64,000 nt of DNA from Nonomuraea sp. PA05 (GTDB taxonomy: Bacteria > Actinomycetota > Actinomycetes > Streptosporangiales > Streptosporangiaceae), in the NCBI RefSeq assembly GCF_008086045.1, contig NZ_VSEY01000014.1, positions 124,001 through 188,000 on the forward strand. The letters are read 5' to 3'. The position numbers were made by a program, and so were the translations under genes. Below the pieces are notes generated by a model, which saw nothing but the letters and a program-made list of their open reading frames with translations, was not told the origin of the DNA and made no database searches. Below, one piece after another: positions 31,338 through 39,360 of the stretch (positions within the stretch are counted from its first letter, which is position 1; every line of letters begins with the position of its first letter).

Positions 31338-32361
31338 GCGGGAGGAGATCCTGTCGTCCACGGCCGACGGCGACGAGCTGCAGATCGAGGCGGCCCTGCG
31401 TCCGAAGCGCCTGAGCGAGTTCATCGGCCAGGGCCGGGTGCGCGAGCAGCTCTCGCTGGTGCTGGAGAGCGCCCTGCGCAGGCAGAGCACTCCCGACCAC
31501 GTGCTCATGAGCGGCTCGCCTGGCCTCGGCAAGACCACCCTGGCCATGATCGTCGCAGCCGAGCTGAACGCCCCGCTGCGCATCACCTCAGGGCCCGCCC
31601 TGGAGCGCGCAGGCGACCTGGCGGCGATCCTTTCGACGCTGTCGGAGGGCGAGGTGCTGTTCATCGACGAGATCCACCGGATGGCCAGGCCCGCCGAGGA
31701 GATGCTGTACCTGGCGATGGAGGACTTCCGGGTCGACATCGTCGTCGGCAAGGGCCCCGGCGCCACCGCCATCCCGCTGGACATCGCCCCGTTCACGCTG
31801 GTCGGAGCCACCACGCGGGCTGGGTTGCTGCCCGCGCCGCTGCGCGACCGCTTCGGCTTCACCGCGCACATGGACTTCTACGAGAGCTCCGAGCTGGAGC
31901 AGGTGCTGCGCCGGTCGGCGAGGCTGCTCGGGGTGAGCCTGCCCGACGACGGCGCGCACGAGATCGCCAGGCGTTCGCGCGGCACGCCCCGCATCGCGAA
32001 CCGGCTGCTGAGGCGGGTGCGCGACTTCGCCGACGTGCGGGCCGACGGTGTGATCAACCAGGACGTGGCGGCGGCGGCGCTCAACCTGTACGAGGTAGAC
32101 GGCGAGGGGCTCGACCGGCTCGACCGGGCGGTGCTCGGCGTGCTGCTGAAGAAGTTCGGCGGCGGCCCGGTCGGGCTGTCGACGCTGGCGGTGGCCGTGG
32201 GGGAGGAGCCGGAGACGGTCGAGGTGGTGGCCGAGCCGTTCCTCGTCCGGCAAGGGCTGCTGGCCAGGACGCCGCGCGGCCGGGTCGCCACGGCGGCGGC
32301 ATGGGTGCATTTGGGGATGACACCGCCACCGGATGCGTTCGGAGCGTCACTTTTCGAGTGA
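31327..32361 (+). CDS. ruvB: Holliday junction ATP-dependent helicase RuvB
   Basis: 344-aa AAA+ motor that drives branch migration with RuvA. Walker A is GSPGLGKTT (residues 63-71), Walker B LFIDEIH (about 111-117), sensor 1 GATTRAG, and the arginine finger region APLRDRFG is present, followed by the winged helix domain. GTG 31327 has GAGGAGG seven bases upstream. It is the last gene of the LexA-controlled unit before a promoter for yajC. Confidence 0.97.
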   Translation: MGLEREEILSSTADGDELQIEAALRPKRLSEFIGQGRVREQLSLVLESALRRQSTPDHVLMSGSPGLGKTTLAMIVAAELNAPLRITSGPALERAGDLAAILSTLSEGEVLFIDEIHRMARPAEEMLYLAMEDFRVDIVVGKGPGATAIPLDIAPFTLVGATTRAGLLPAPLRDRFGFTAHMDFYESSELEQVLRRSARLLGVSLPDDGAHEIARRSRGTPRIANRLLRRVRDFADVRADGVINQDVAAAALNLYEVDGEGLDRLDRAVLGVLLKKFGGGPVGLSTLAVAVGEEPETVEVVAEPFLVRQGLLARTPRGRVATAAAWVHLGMTPPPDAFGASLFE

Positions 32362-32423
32362 TCACAGATCGGTTGCAACCGTTTCAAAATGGGAACTTCC
32401 CCGCGCGCCGGAACGCTGCCTCG

Positions 32424-32453
32424 TTGCCGCGTTTCATAACAAGCGCCTACACT
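32424..32453 (+). promoter_or_regulatory. Promoter of yajC-secD-secF
   Basis: TTGCCG (32424-32429) and TACACT (32448-32453) are separated by 18 bases, a good match to a primary-sigma promoter. It lies 120 bases before yajC in a 211-bp gap without a gene. Confidence 0.6.
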
Positions 32454-32572
32454 CCGTGGCTTGGCTGGCTGTGTAGGCTGACGGGCTGAGCGGCGCGGCC
32501 CGACGCAACGCACGGAATTTCCGGCGCGAGGCCGGTGTCAACTTCTTGTACGACAATGGAAGGTCGCCCCTT

Positions 32573-32965
32573 ATGGACATGGGACAACTCGGAAGCATCC
32601 TGCCGCTGATTCTTCTGGTGGTGGTGTTCTACTTCCTGCTGATCCGCCCCCAGCGCAAGCGCCAGCAAGAGGCGGTCCAGATGCAGAACTCCCTGACGCC
32701 GGGCAGCCGGGTCATGACCACGACGGGCCTGTTCGCCACCGTCGTGGCGGTCGACAACGAGGACGTCGTCCTCGAGGTCGCGCCAGGGATCGAAACCCGC
32801 TGGGTCAAGGCCGCGATCGGCCGAGTCGTCACTCCTGGCGACGCCCCGGTGAGTGACGACGAGTCGGCCGCTGACCAGGTCGAACTCGACGAAGAGGGCA
32901 AGAAGGAGTCCGAGGCCACCGTAGAGCGTGACGGCGACCAGGGCTCCAGTACCAAGCAGTCCTGA
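32573..32965 (+). CDS. yajC: Preprotein translocase accessory subunit YajC
   Basis: 130 aa. One N-terminal transmembrane helix (ILPLILLVVVFYFLLI) is followed by the family signature RPQRKRQQE and the small beta domain (LTPGSRVMTTTGLFATVVAV), then an acidic tail. YajC associates with SecD-SecF. GGAAGG stands nine bases before ATG 32573; the ATG two codons later is also possible. Gap to secD: 44 bases. Confidence 0.93.
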   Translation: MDMGQLGSILPLILLVVVFYFLLIRPQRKRQQEAVQMQNSLTPGSRVMTTTGLFATVVAVDNEDVVLEVAPGIETRWVKAAIGRVVTPGDAPVSDDESAADQVELDEEGKKESEATVERDGDQGSSTKQS

Positions 32966-33009
32966 CTAAGCTCTGCGACACAACCTCTATCTGAAAGAAC
33001 TGACGACCA

Positions 33010-34956
33010 GTGGCCCGACCGACCAGCCGCCACAGCCGACCGGGGCGTACGCTCCTCGTGCTTCTGGCGCTCATCCTCGCCCTGGGCGGGACGATGTTCC
33101 TGCAGCAGGCGTACACGCCGAAGCTGGGACTCGACCTCGCGGGCGGCACCACGGTGACTCTGACACCCGTGACCCAGAACAACGCGTCGCCGCCTGAGGA
33201 GATCCTCGACCGCGCGGTCAACATCATCCGCGACCGGGTCAACGGCACCGGAATCTCCGACGCCGAGGTCGCCAAGTCCGGCGACAACATCATCATCTCG
33301 ATCCCGGGCGTCGGTCAGAACGAGGCCATCAAGCTGGTCGCGACCACCGCGGAGCTCCGCTTCCGCCAGGTGCTGGCCGTGGCGGCCACGCAGGTCCCGC
33401 AGAATCTGGCCACCAACGCGCCGACGCCGAGCGGCTCGCCCTCGGGCTCCACGAGCCCGTCGGCCGGCACCTCCACCTCTCCGACGGCCCAGCCGTCCAC
33501 GCAGCCTTCCAGCTCGCAGTCGATCACGACGCCCAGCGCCTCCCCGACGGGTAAGGCGCTGTCGTCGGCTCTGACCGCCCCGACGCCCGCGGCCTCGGGT
33601 GCCGCGGACCCGTCGGCCAAGCCGGCCGAGACGCAGAAGACCGGCCAGGACGGCAAGACCCAGACCGGCCAGGACGGCAAGACCCAGACGGGCCAGGACG
33701 GCAAGCAGCAGACCGGCCAGGACGGCAAGCAGGAGCAGGGCGGCAAGAAGGGCCAGGAGGCCAAGACCTCCCCGACGGCCAAGGCCACCCCGACGGGCAA
33801 GGCCACGCCGAGCGCGCAGGCCAGCACGCCTCCCGCGCAGCAGGACCCGAACGCCGGCATCGACACCACGGGCATCGACCCGGCGGTGCTGGCCCAGTTC
33901 AACAAGCTCGACTGCTCCGACCCCGCCAACCGCGGCCAGGGCGTCCAGGACGACCCGGCCAAGCAGTACGCGGGCTGCGAGACCGACGGCAGCTACAAGT
34001 ACGTCCTCGACGTCGCCAAGGTCGTCGGCACCGACATCGACACGGCCTCGGCGGGCGTGCGCCAGGGCACCACCGAGTGGGTCGTCCAGCTCGACTTCAA
34101 GAGCAAGGGCGCCGGCGAGTGGGGCAAGCTCACCACCACCGCCTACAACTCGCCCGAGCCGCGCAACATGGTCGCGGTCGTGCTCGACGGCGTGGTCATC
34201 ACCGCCCCGGTCATCCAGAGCCCGATCCCCGGCGGCCGCGCAGAGATCACCGGCGGCTTCGACCAGGCCAGCGCCACCAACCTGGCCGACCAGCTCAAGT
34301 ACGGCGCGCTGCCGCTGAAGTTCAACCGCAGCTCCGTCGACACGGTGTCCTCGACGCTGGGCCAGGACCAGCTCGAAGGCGGTCTGATCGCGGGCATCAT
34401 CGGGCTCGGCCTGGTCGTGCTCTACTGTCTGCTCTACTACCGGGGCCTGGGCATCGTCGCGGTGCTGAGCCTCGTGGTGGCGACGATCCTGACGTACACG
34501 GCGGTGGTCGTGCTCGGCCACAACGCCGGCTTCCGGCTTTCGCTGCCGCACATCATCGGCCTGGTGGTCTCGATCGGTATCACCGCCGACTCCTTCATTG
34601 TGTATTTCGAACGTATTCGTGATGAGATGAAGGAAGGACGGCGGACGCTCCGCGCGGCCGTCGAGGTGGCCTGGGTCCGTGCCCGGCGCACGATCCTGAT
34701 CGCCGACGCCGTCATGTTCATCGCCGCCATCGTGCTGTACTTCCTGGCGGTGGGCGGTGTGGCCGGGTTCGCGTTCGCGATGGGCCTGACCACGCTGATC
34801 GACATCGTGGTGGTGTTCCTGTTCACCAAGCCGTTCATCGCTCTGCTGGCGAGGATGAAGTTCTTCGCCAAGGGGCACCCGCTGTCGGGTCTCGACGCCG
34901 AGCGCATGAGCGAGACGTCGTCGACCGGCCGCACGACCACTCCGCAGGAGGCCTGA
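33010..34956 (+). CDS. secD: Protein-export membrane protein SecD with expanded low-complexity insert
   Basis: 648 aa, longer than typical SecD. An N-terminal helix and first part of the periplasmic P1 domain (LGLDLAGGTTVTLTP) are interrupted at residues about 137-280 by a Ser/Thr/Pro/Gln/Lys-rich insert, then P1 resumes (VLDVAKVVGTDIDTASAGV) and five transmembrane helices follow (GLIAGIIGLGLVVLYCLLYY onward). SecDF uses the proton gradient to complete protein export. The insert includes four perfect TGQDGK octads. The domain boundaries outside the insert are intact, so function should be kept. GTG 33010 start. Confidence 0.95.
   Translation: MARPTSRHSRPGRTLLVLLALILALGGTMFLQQAYTPKLGLDLAGGTTVTLTPVTQNNASPPEEILDRAVNIIRDRVNGTGISDAEVAKSGDNIIISIPGVGQNEAIKLVATTAELRFRQVLAVAATQVPQNLATNAPTPSGSPSGSTSPSAGTSTSPTAQPSTQPSSSQSITTPSASPTGKALSSALTAPTPAASGAADPSAKPAETQKTGQDGKTQTGQDGKTQTGQDGKQQTGQDGKQEQGGKKGQEAKTSPTAKATPTGKATPSAQASTPPAQQDPNAGIDTTGIDPAVLAQFNKLDCSDPANRGQGVQDDPAKQYAGCETDGSYKYVLDVAKVVGTDIDTASAGVRQGTTEWVVQLDFKSKGAGEWGKLTTTAYNSPEPRNMVAVVLDGVVITAPVIQSPIPGGRAEITGGFDQASATNLADQLKYGALPLKFNRSSVDTVSSTLGQDQLEGGLIAGIIGLGLVVLYCLLYYRGLGIVAVLSLVVATILTYTAVVVLGHNAGFRLSLPHIIGLVVSIGITADSFIVYFERIRDEMKEGRRTLRAAVEVAWVRARRTILIADAVMFIAAIVLYFLAVGGVAGFAFAMGLTTLIDIVVVFLFTKPFIALLARMKFFAKGHPLSGLDAERMSETSSTGRTTTPQEA
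33640..33735 (+). repeat. Four-copy 24-bp coding repeat in secD
   Basis: Four 24-bp units encode TGQDGK followed by TQ, TQ, QQ and QE. They lie in the extracytoplasmic insert (residues 211-242). Confidence 0.9.
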
Positions 34957-34957
34957 G

Positions 34958-35956
34958 ATGGGACTTGCGCGTCGCCTCTACCGCGGCGAGATCGACGTCG
35001 ACTTCGTCGGCAAGTGGCGGTTGTGGTACAGCCTGTCCGGCCTGCTGCTGGTCGTCTCGCTGGCCGGTCTGCTGTTCAACGGGCTCAACCTGGGCGTGGA
35101 GTTCAAGGGCGGCACGATCTTCTCGTTCAAGGCCACCCAGACCTCCGTCCAGGAGGTGCGTCAGGCCGTCCTCGACGAGGGCGTGCACCAGGTGATCGTC
35201 CAGCAGGCCGGCACCGACGGCTGGCGGGCGACCACCGAGAGCCTGTCGGAGGACACCCGGGTCCAGGTGCAGAGCGCCATCGCCAAGGACTTCAGCGTCC
35301 CGGTCGACCAGGTCAGCATCCAGGCCATCGGCCCGTCCTGGGGCGGTGAGGTCTCGCAGAAGGCGTGGATCGGCCTCGGCGTGTTCATGCTGGCGATCAT
35401 CCTGTACCTGTCGATGGCGTTCGAGCCGAAGATGGCGCTGGCCGCGATCGTCGCGCTCGTGCACGACCTCGTCATCACGGCCGGCATCTACGCCTGGTCG
35501 GGCTTCGAGGTCACGCCCGCGACGCTGCTGGGCTTCCTGACCATCCTCGGTTACTCGCTCTACGACGCGGTCGTGGTGTTCGACATGATCAAGGAGGTCA
35601 CGGCCAAGCTGGGGCACACGTCCAAGCAGACGTACTCGATGGCCGCCAACAACGCGCTGAACCACACGCTGATCCGGTCGCTGAACACCTCGCTGGTCGC
35701 CATCCTGCCGGTGGCGGCGATCCTGTTCATCGGCACCACGGTGCTCGGCGCGGGCACGCTGAAGGACCTGTCGCTGTCGCTGTTCGTCGGCATGATCGTC
35801 GGTACGTACTCGTCGCTGTGCGTCGCCACGCCGCTGCTGGTGACGCTGAAGGAGCGCGAGCCGAAGTACCAGGCCATCGCCAGGCGGCTGGCCTCCACCG
35901 GAGGTGGGGGCAAGGGGTCGAAGGGCTCCAAAAGCGCGGCGGTAGCCAAGGGGTAG
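34958..35956 (+). CDS. secF: Protein-export membrane protein SecF
   Basis: 332 aa with six transmembrane helices. The conserved opening of the periplasmic domain LNLGVEFKGGTIFSF and the membrane signature LTILGYSLYDAVVVFDMIKE (the Asp-containing helix-4 motif of SecF) are present. AGGAGG lies seven bases before the ATG, one base after the secD stop, so the pair is co-translated. It is followed by a 388-bp gene-free stretch with degenerate repeats. Confidence 0.96.
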   Translation: MGLARRLYRGEIDVDFVGKWRLWYSLSGLLLVVSLAGLLFNGLNLGVEFKGGTIFSFKATQTSVQEVRQAVLDEGVHQVIVQQAGTDGWRATTESLSEDTRVQVQSAIAKDFSVPVDQVSIQAIGPSWGGEVSQKAWIGLGVFMLAIILYLSMAFEPKMALAAIVALVHDLVITAGIYAWSGFEVTPATLLGFLTILGYSLYDAVVVFDMIKEVTAKLGHTSKQTYSMAANNALNHTLIRSLNTSLVAILPVAAILFIGTTVLGAGTLKDLSLSLFVGMIVGTYSSLCVATPLLVTLKEREPKYQAIARRLASTGGGGKGSKGSKSAAVAKG

Positions 35957-36344
35957 CCGCCCCGAGGCTCCGTACGGCGCCCTCGCCCCTCGAACGGGGC
36001 GGGGGCGCCTTCGTGTGCGCCCGAACGCCGTGCGCGCGCTTGCGGGGCGCACAAGGTCCGCGGGACGCTGTTCGCGCGTGAGGGGCCGCCCCAGGCTCGC
36101 GCGCGCGACGCTGTTCGCGGGCGCGCCGGCCGCGCCAGGCTGGCGAGGCGCTGTTCGCGGTCGCGCCGACTGCGCCAGGCTGGCGAGGCGCTGCTCGCGT
36201 ACGTGTGGCAGGGGCGCGCCAAGCTTGCTCGCGTACGTGTGCGGAGCCGCACGGGCTCGCGGGGGGCGGTACGGGGTGGCGCCGGGATGCACCATCATGG
36301 AGCCCGGCAGACGGCCGGCTGGATGAAATGCGAGGGAAACACCG
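35957..36344. other. 388-bp gene-free region between secF and apt
   Basis: No gene is supported. It holds a GC-rich inverted segment near 35974-36012 (GGCGCC arms around CCCCTCGAACGGGGCGGG), which may terminate secDF, a four-copy 40-bp repeat, and a 14-base direct repeat (CTCGCGTACGTGTG, 34 bp apart). The last 100 bases hold the apt leader with GAGGG before its ATG. Confidence 0.6.
36065..36241. repeat. Degenerate 40-43-bp tandem repeat between secF and apt
   Basis: Units start at 36065, 36108, 36148 and 36188 with (A/G)CGCTGTTCGCG or a variant and contain GCGCCAGGCTGGCGAG. Spacing is 43, 40 and 40 bp. A second element, GCTCGCGTACGTGTG, occurs at 36193 and 36227. Confidence 0.8.
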
Positions 36345-36863
36345 ATGACCGAGCTGAGCGCGCTGATCCTGGACCGGATCAGGGACGTGCCCGACTACCC
36401 CAAGCCGGGCGTCATGTTCAAGGACATCACCCCGCTCCTGGCCGACCCGGTCGCGATGGCGGCCGTGGTGGACGAGCTGGCCGGGCTCCGGCAGGTGGAC
36501 AAGATCGTGGGCATCGAGGCGCGGGGCTTCATCCTCGCCGCGCCGGTGGCCTACCGGGCGGCGGCCGGGTTCGTCCCGGTGCGCAAGAAGGGGAAACTGC
36601 CCGCCGCGACCCTCGAAGAGTCCTACGATCTGGAGTACGGCTCCGCGACCATCGAGGTGCACCGCGACGCGTTCGCGCCCGGTGACCGGGTGCTGGTGGT
36701 CGACGACGTGCTGGCCACGGGCGGCACCGCGAAGGCAGCGGTGGAGCTGGTGCAGCGGGCCGGGGCCGAGGTCGTCGGCATCGCCGTGCTGATGGAGCTG
36801 GCGTTCCTCAAGGGGCGTGAGCGGCTGACGGGGGTGGACGTGCACTCCCTGCTGATCGTCTGA
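36345..36863 (+). CDS. apt: Adenine phosphoribosyltransferase
   Basis: 172 aa. It salvages adenine to AMP using PRPP. Family marks are the opening RDVPDYPKPGVMFKDITPLL, IEARGFILAAPVA, and the PRPP-binding loop VLVVDDVLATGGTA. GAGGG lies before ATG 36345. The position between secF and relA is conserved in actinobacteria. Confidence 0.96.
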   Translation: MTELSALILDRIRDVPDYPKPGVMFKDITPLLADPVAMAAVVDELAGLRQVDKIVGIEARGFILAAPVAYRAAAGFVPVRKKGKLPAATLEESYDLEYGSATIEVHRDAFAPGDRVLVVDDVLATGGTAKAAVELVQRAGAEVVGIAVLMELAFLKGRERLTGVDVHSLLIV

Positions 36864-36880
36864 GCCCGGCCCCCGGCGGT

Positions 36881-36904
36881 CCAGGTTCGCCACCTGGATA
36901 CACT
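36881..36904 (+). promoter_or_regulatory. Inverted repeat and -10 upstream of relA
   Basis: CCAGGT-N5-ACCTGG (36881-36897) is a perfect 6-bp inverted repeat directly before TACACT (36899-36904), a good -10. It covers the -35 zone, so a regulator could act there; it could also be the end hairpin of apt. Confidence 0.45.
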
Positions 36905-36966
36905 GGGGGATCTGGACTCGAAACGTGAGGAGCTTTACGTGGGGAGTCAGTGCGGGAGGAGTCTGA

Positions 36967-39270
36967 GTGCCCCGTGATGTGGTCGTGCCCGAGGTAACCG
37001 AAACCGGCGGTGCAACCGGCAGCGCCGAGGCGCCCGGCGTGCCCGCGGTGCGTCGCAGGCGGTTTGGGGGTGGGGCCATGAATCCGGTGCTGGAGCCGCT
37101 GTTCCGTACGGTCAGAGCCACCCATCCCAAGGCCGACCTGCGGCTGATCGAGCGCGCCTACGACGTGGCCGCCTACCACCACCGTGACCAGAAGCGGAAG
37201 TCGGGAGACCCGTACATCACGCATCCGCTGGCCGTGGCGACGATCCTGGCCGAGCTGGGCACCGACGACGAGACGCTGTGCGCGGCGCTGCTGCACGACA
37301 CCGTCGAGGACACCGCCTACAGCCTCGACGAGCTGCGCGGCGACTTCGGCGACACGATCGGCTCCCTGGTCGACGGCGTCACCAAGCTCGACAAGGTCAA
37401 GTTCGGCGACGCCGCGCAGGCCGAGACCGTCCGCAAGATGGTCGTGGCGATGTCGCGCGACATCCGCGTGCTGATCATCAAGCTGGCCGACCGCCTGCAC
37501 AACATGCGCACCATGCGGTACCTGCCGGAGCACAAGCGGCACCAGAAGTCGCGCGAGACGCTGGAGATCTTCGCTCCGCTGGCGCACCGCCTGGGCATGA
37601 ACACGATCAAGTGGGAGCTGGAGGACCTCGCGTTCGCCATGCTCTACCCCAAGCGGTACGACGAGATCGCCCGCATGGTGTCGGAGCGGGCACCGCGCAG
37701 GGACCTGTTCCTCCAGGAGGTCATCGAGAAGGTCCACGGCGACCTGCGCGAGGCGAAGATCCGCGCGGTGGTGAAGGGCCGGCCGAAGCACTACTACTCG
37801 GTCTACCAGAAGATGATCGCCAGGGACGTCGCCTTCGACGACATCTACGACCTCGTGGGCATCCGCGTGCTGGTCGACAGCGTGCGCGACTGCTATGCGG
37901 CCCTCGGCACGATCCACGCCAGGTGGAACCCGGTGCCGGGCCGGTTCAAGGACTACATCGCGATGCCCAAGTTCAACATGTACCAGTCGCTGCACACGAC
38001 GGTGATCGGTCCCGAGGGCAAGCCGGTGGAGCTGCAGATCCGCACCCACGCGATGCACCACAGGGCCGAGTACGGCGTGGCCGCGCACTGGAAGTACAAG
38101 GAGGAGGTCGGCGCGCCCGGCCCCACGGGCAAGGTGAAGCCGGGCAGCGACATGGCCTGGCTGCGCCAGCTCCTCGACTGGCAGAAGGAGACCTCCGACC
38201 CGGGCGAGTTCCTGGAGTCGCTGCGCTTCGACCTGTCGGTCTCCGAGGTCTACGTGTTCACGCCGAAGGGCCAGGTCATCGCCCTGCCCGAGAGCGCCAC
38301 GCCGGTCGACTTCGCCTACGCGGTGCACACGGAGGTGGGCCACCGCTGTATCGGGGCCCGCGTCAACGGCCGCTTGGTGCCCCTGGAGTCGCGGCTCGGC
38401 AACGGCGACACGGTGGAGATCTTCACCTCCAAGTCGCCGGACGCCGGGCCGTCGCGCGACTGGCTGAAGTTCGTCAAGTCGGGCCGGGCCCGCAACAAGA
38501 TCCGTCAGTGGTTCTCCAAGGAGCGCCGCGAGACCGCGATCGAGGCGGGCAAGGAGGCCATCGGCCGGGCGATGCGCAAGCAGGGCCTGCCGCTGCAGCG
38601 CCTGATGTCCGGCGAGGCGCTGCTGGCGCTGGCCCGCGACCTGCGCTATCCCGACGTGTCCGCCCTGTACGCGGCCGTCGGCGAGGGCCACATCGCGGCC
38701 CAGGCGGTCGTGCAGAAGCTGGTGGCCTCGATCGGCGGCGTCGACAGCGCCGAGGAGGACATCGCCGAGACCTCGCTGCCGACGCGGCTGCGCGGCCGTC
38801 CGCGCGGCGGTGGCGGAGCGGGCGTGGTGGTGGCCGGCGACGCCGACGTGTGGGTGCGCCTGTCGAAGTGCTGCACCCCGGTGCCGGGCGACGAGATCGT
38901 CGGCTTCGTCACCCGGGGCCACGGCGTGTCGGTGCACCGGGCCGACTGCACGAACGTGCAGTCGCTGAAGTCGCAGCCGGACCGCCTGGTGGAGGTGAGC
39001 TGGTCGCCCAGCGACGACAGCGTCTTCCTGGTGGCGATCCAGGTGGAGGCGCTCGACCGGCCGCGGCTGCTGTCGGACGTCACCCGTACGCTGTCGGACC
39101 AGCACGTCAACATCCTCAGCGCGTCGGTGACGACGTCGCGCGACCGGGTGGCGATCAGCAAGTTCACGTTCGAGATGGGCGACCCGAAGCACCTGGGGCA
39201 CGTGCTCAAGGCCGTGCGCAACATCCAGGGCGTCTTCGACGTCTACCGGGTGAGCGGCGCCGGCGGCTGA
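36967..39270 (+). CDS. relA: Bifunctional (p)ppGpp synthetase/hydrolase (RelA/SpoT homologue)
   Basis: 767 aa. It makes and degrades the alarmone (p)ppGpp in response to starvation. Domains in order: HD hydrolase (about 80-230; H110 and D111 in LLHDTVEDT), synthetase (about 290-400; RFKDYIAMPKFNMYQSLHTTV), TGS (VYVFTPKGQVIALPESATPVDFAYAVHT), a zinc-finger/CC region (KCCTPVPGDEIVGFVTRGHG), and a C-terminal ACT domain. GTG 36967 has GGGAGGAG five bases upstream; ATG 37078 is possible. The last codons and stop are triplicated downstream by a 40-bp repeat. Confidence 0.96.
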   Translation: MPRDVVVPEVTETGGATGSAEAPGVPAVRRRRFGGGAMNPVLEPLFRTVRATHPKADLRLIERAYDVAAYHHRDQKRKSGDPYITHPLAVATILAELGTDDETLCAALLHDTVEDTAYSLDELRGDFGDTIGSLVDGVTKLDKVKFGDAAQAETVRKMVVAMSRDIRVLIIKLADRLHNMRTMRYLPEHKRHQKSRETLEIFAPLAHRLGMNTIKWELEDLAFAMLYPKRYDEIARMVSERAPRRDLFLQEVIEKVHGDLREAKIRAVVKGRPKHYYSVYQKMIARDVAFDDIYDLVGIRVLVDSVRDCYAALGTIHARWNPVPGRFKDYIAMPKFNMYQSLHTTVIGPEGKPVELQIRTHAMHHRAEYGVAAHWKYKEEVGAPGPTGKVKPGSDMAWLRQLLDWQKETSDPGEFLESLRFDLSVSEVYVFTPKGQVIALPESATPVDFAYAVHTEVGHRCIGARVNGRLVPLESRLGNGDTVEIFTSKSPDAGPSRDWLKFVKSGRARNKIRQWFSKERRETAIEAGKEAIGRAMRKQGLPLQRLMSGEALLALARDLRYPDVSALYAAVGEGHIAAQAVVQKLVASIGGVDSAEEDIAETSLPTRLRGRPRGGGGAGVVVAGDADVWVRLSKCCTPVPGDEIVGFVTRGHGVSVHRADCTNVQSLKSQPDRLVEVSWSPSDDSVFLVAIQVEALDRPRLLSDVTRTLSDQHVNILSASVTTSRDRVAISKFTFEMGDPKHLGHVLKAVRNIQGVFDVYRVSGAGG

Positions 39271-39360
39271 AACGTTCAGCGTCCACCGGGTGAGCGGCGC
39301 GGGCGGCTGAAACGTTCAGTGTCCGCCGGTGAGCGGCGCCGACGGCTGAAACTTTCAGTG
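39245..39360. repeat. Three-copy 40-bp tandem repeat of the relA 3' end
   Basis: Copies at 39245-39284, 39285-39324 and 39325-39360. Each encodes a VSGAGG-stop-like end and contains CTGAA-N3-TTCAG or a near version. Copy 1 holds the real relA stop; copy 3 contains the stop codon of the convergent gene (39355-39357). Confidence 0.9.

Noticed and set aside
36065..36230. GCGAACAG half-sites on the minus strand in the secF-apt repeats as LexA sites
   Set aside because: Only half-sites without the mirrored GTTC arm at the correct distance; they are part of the repeat unit.
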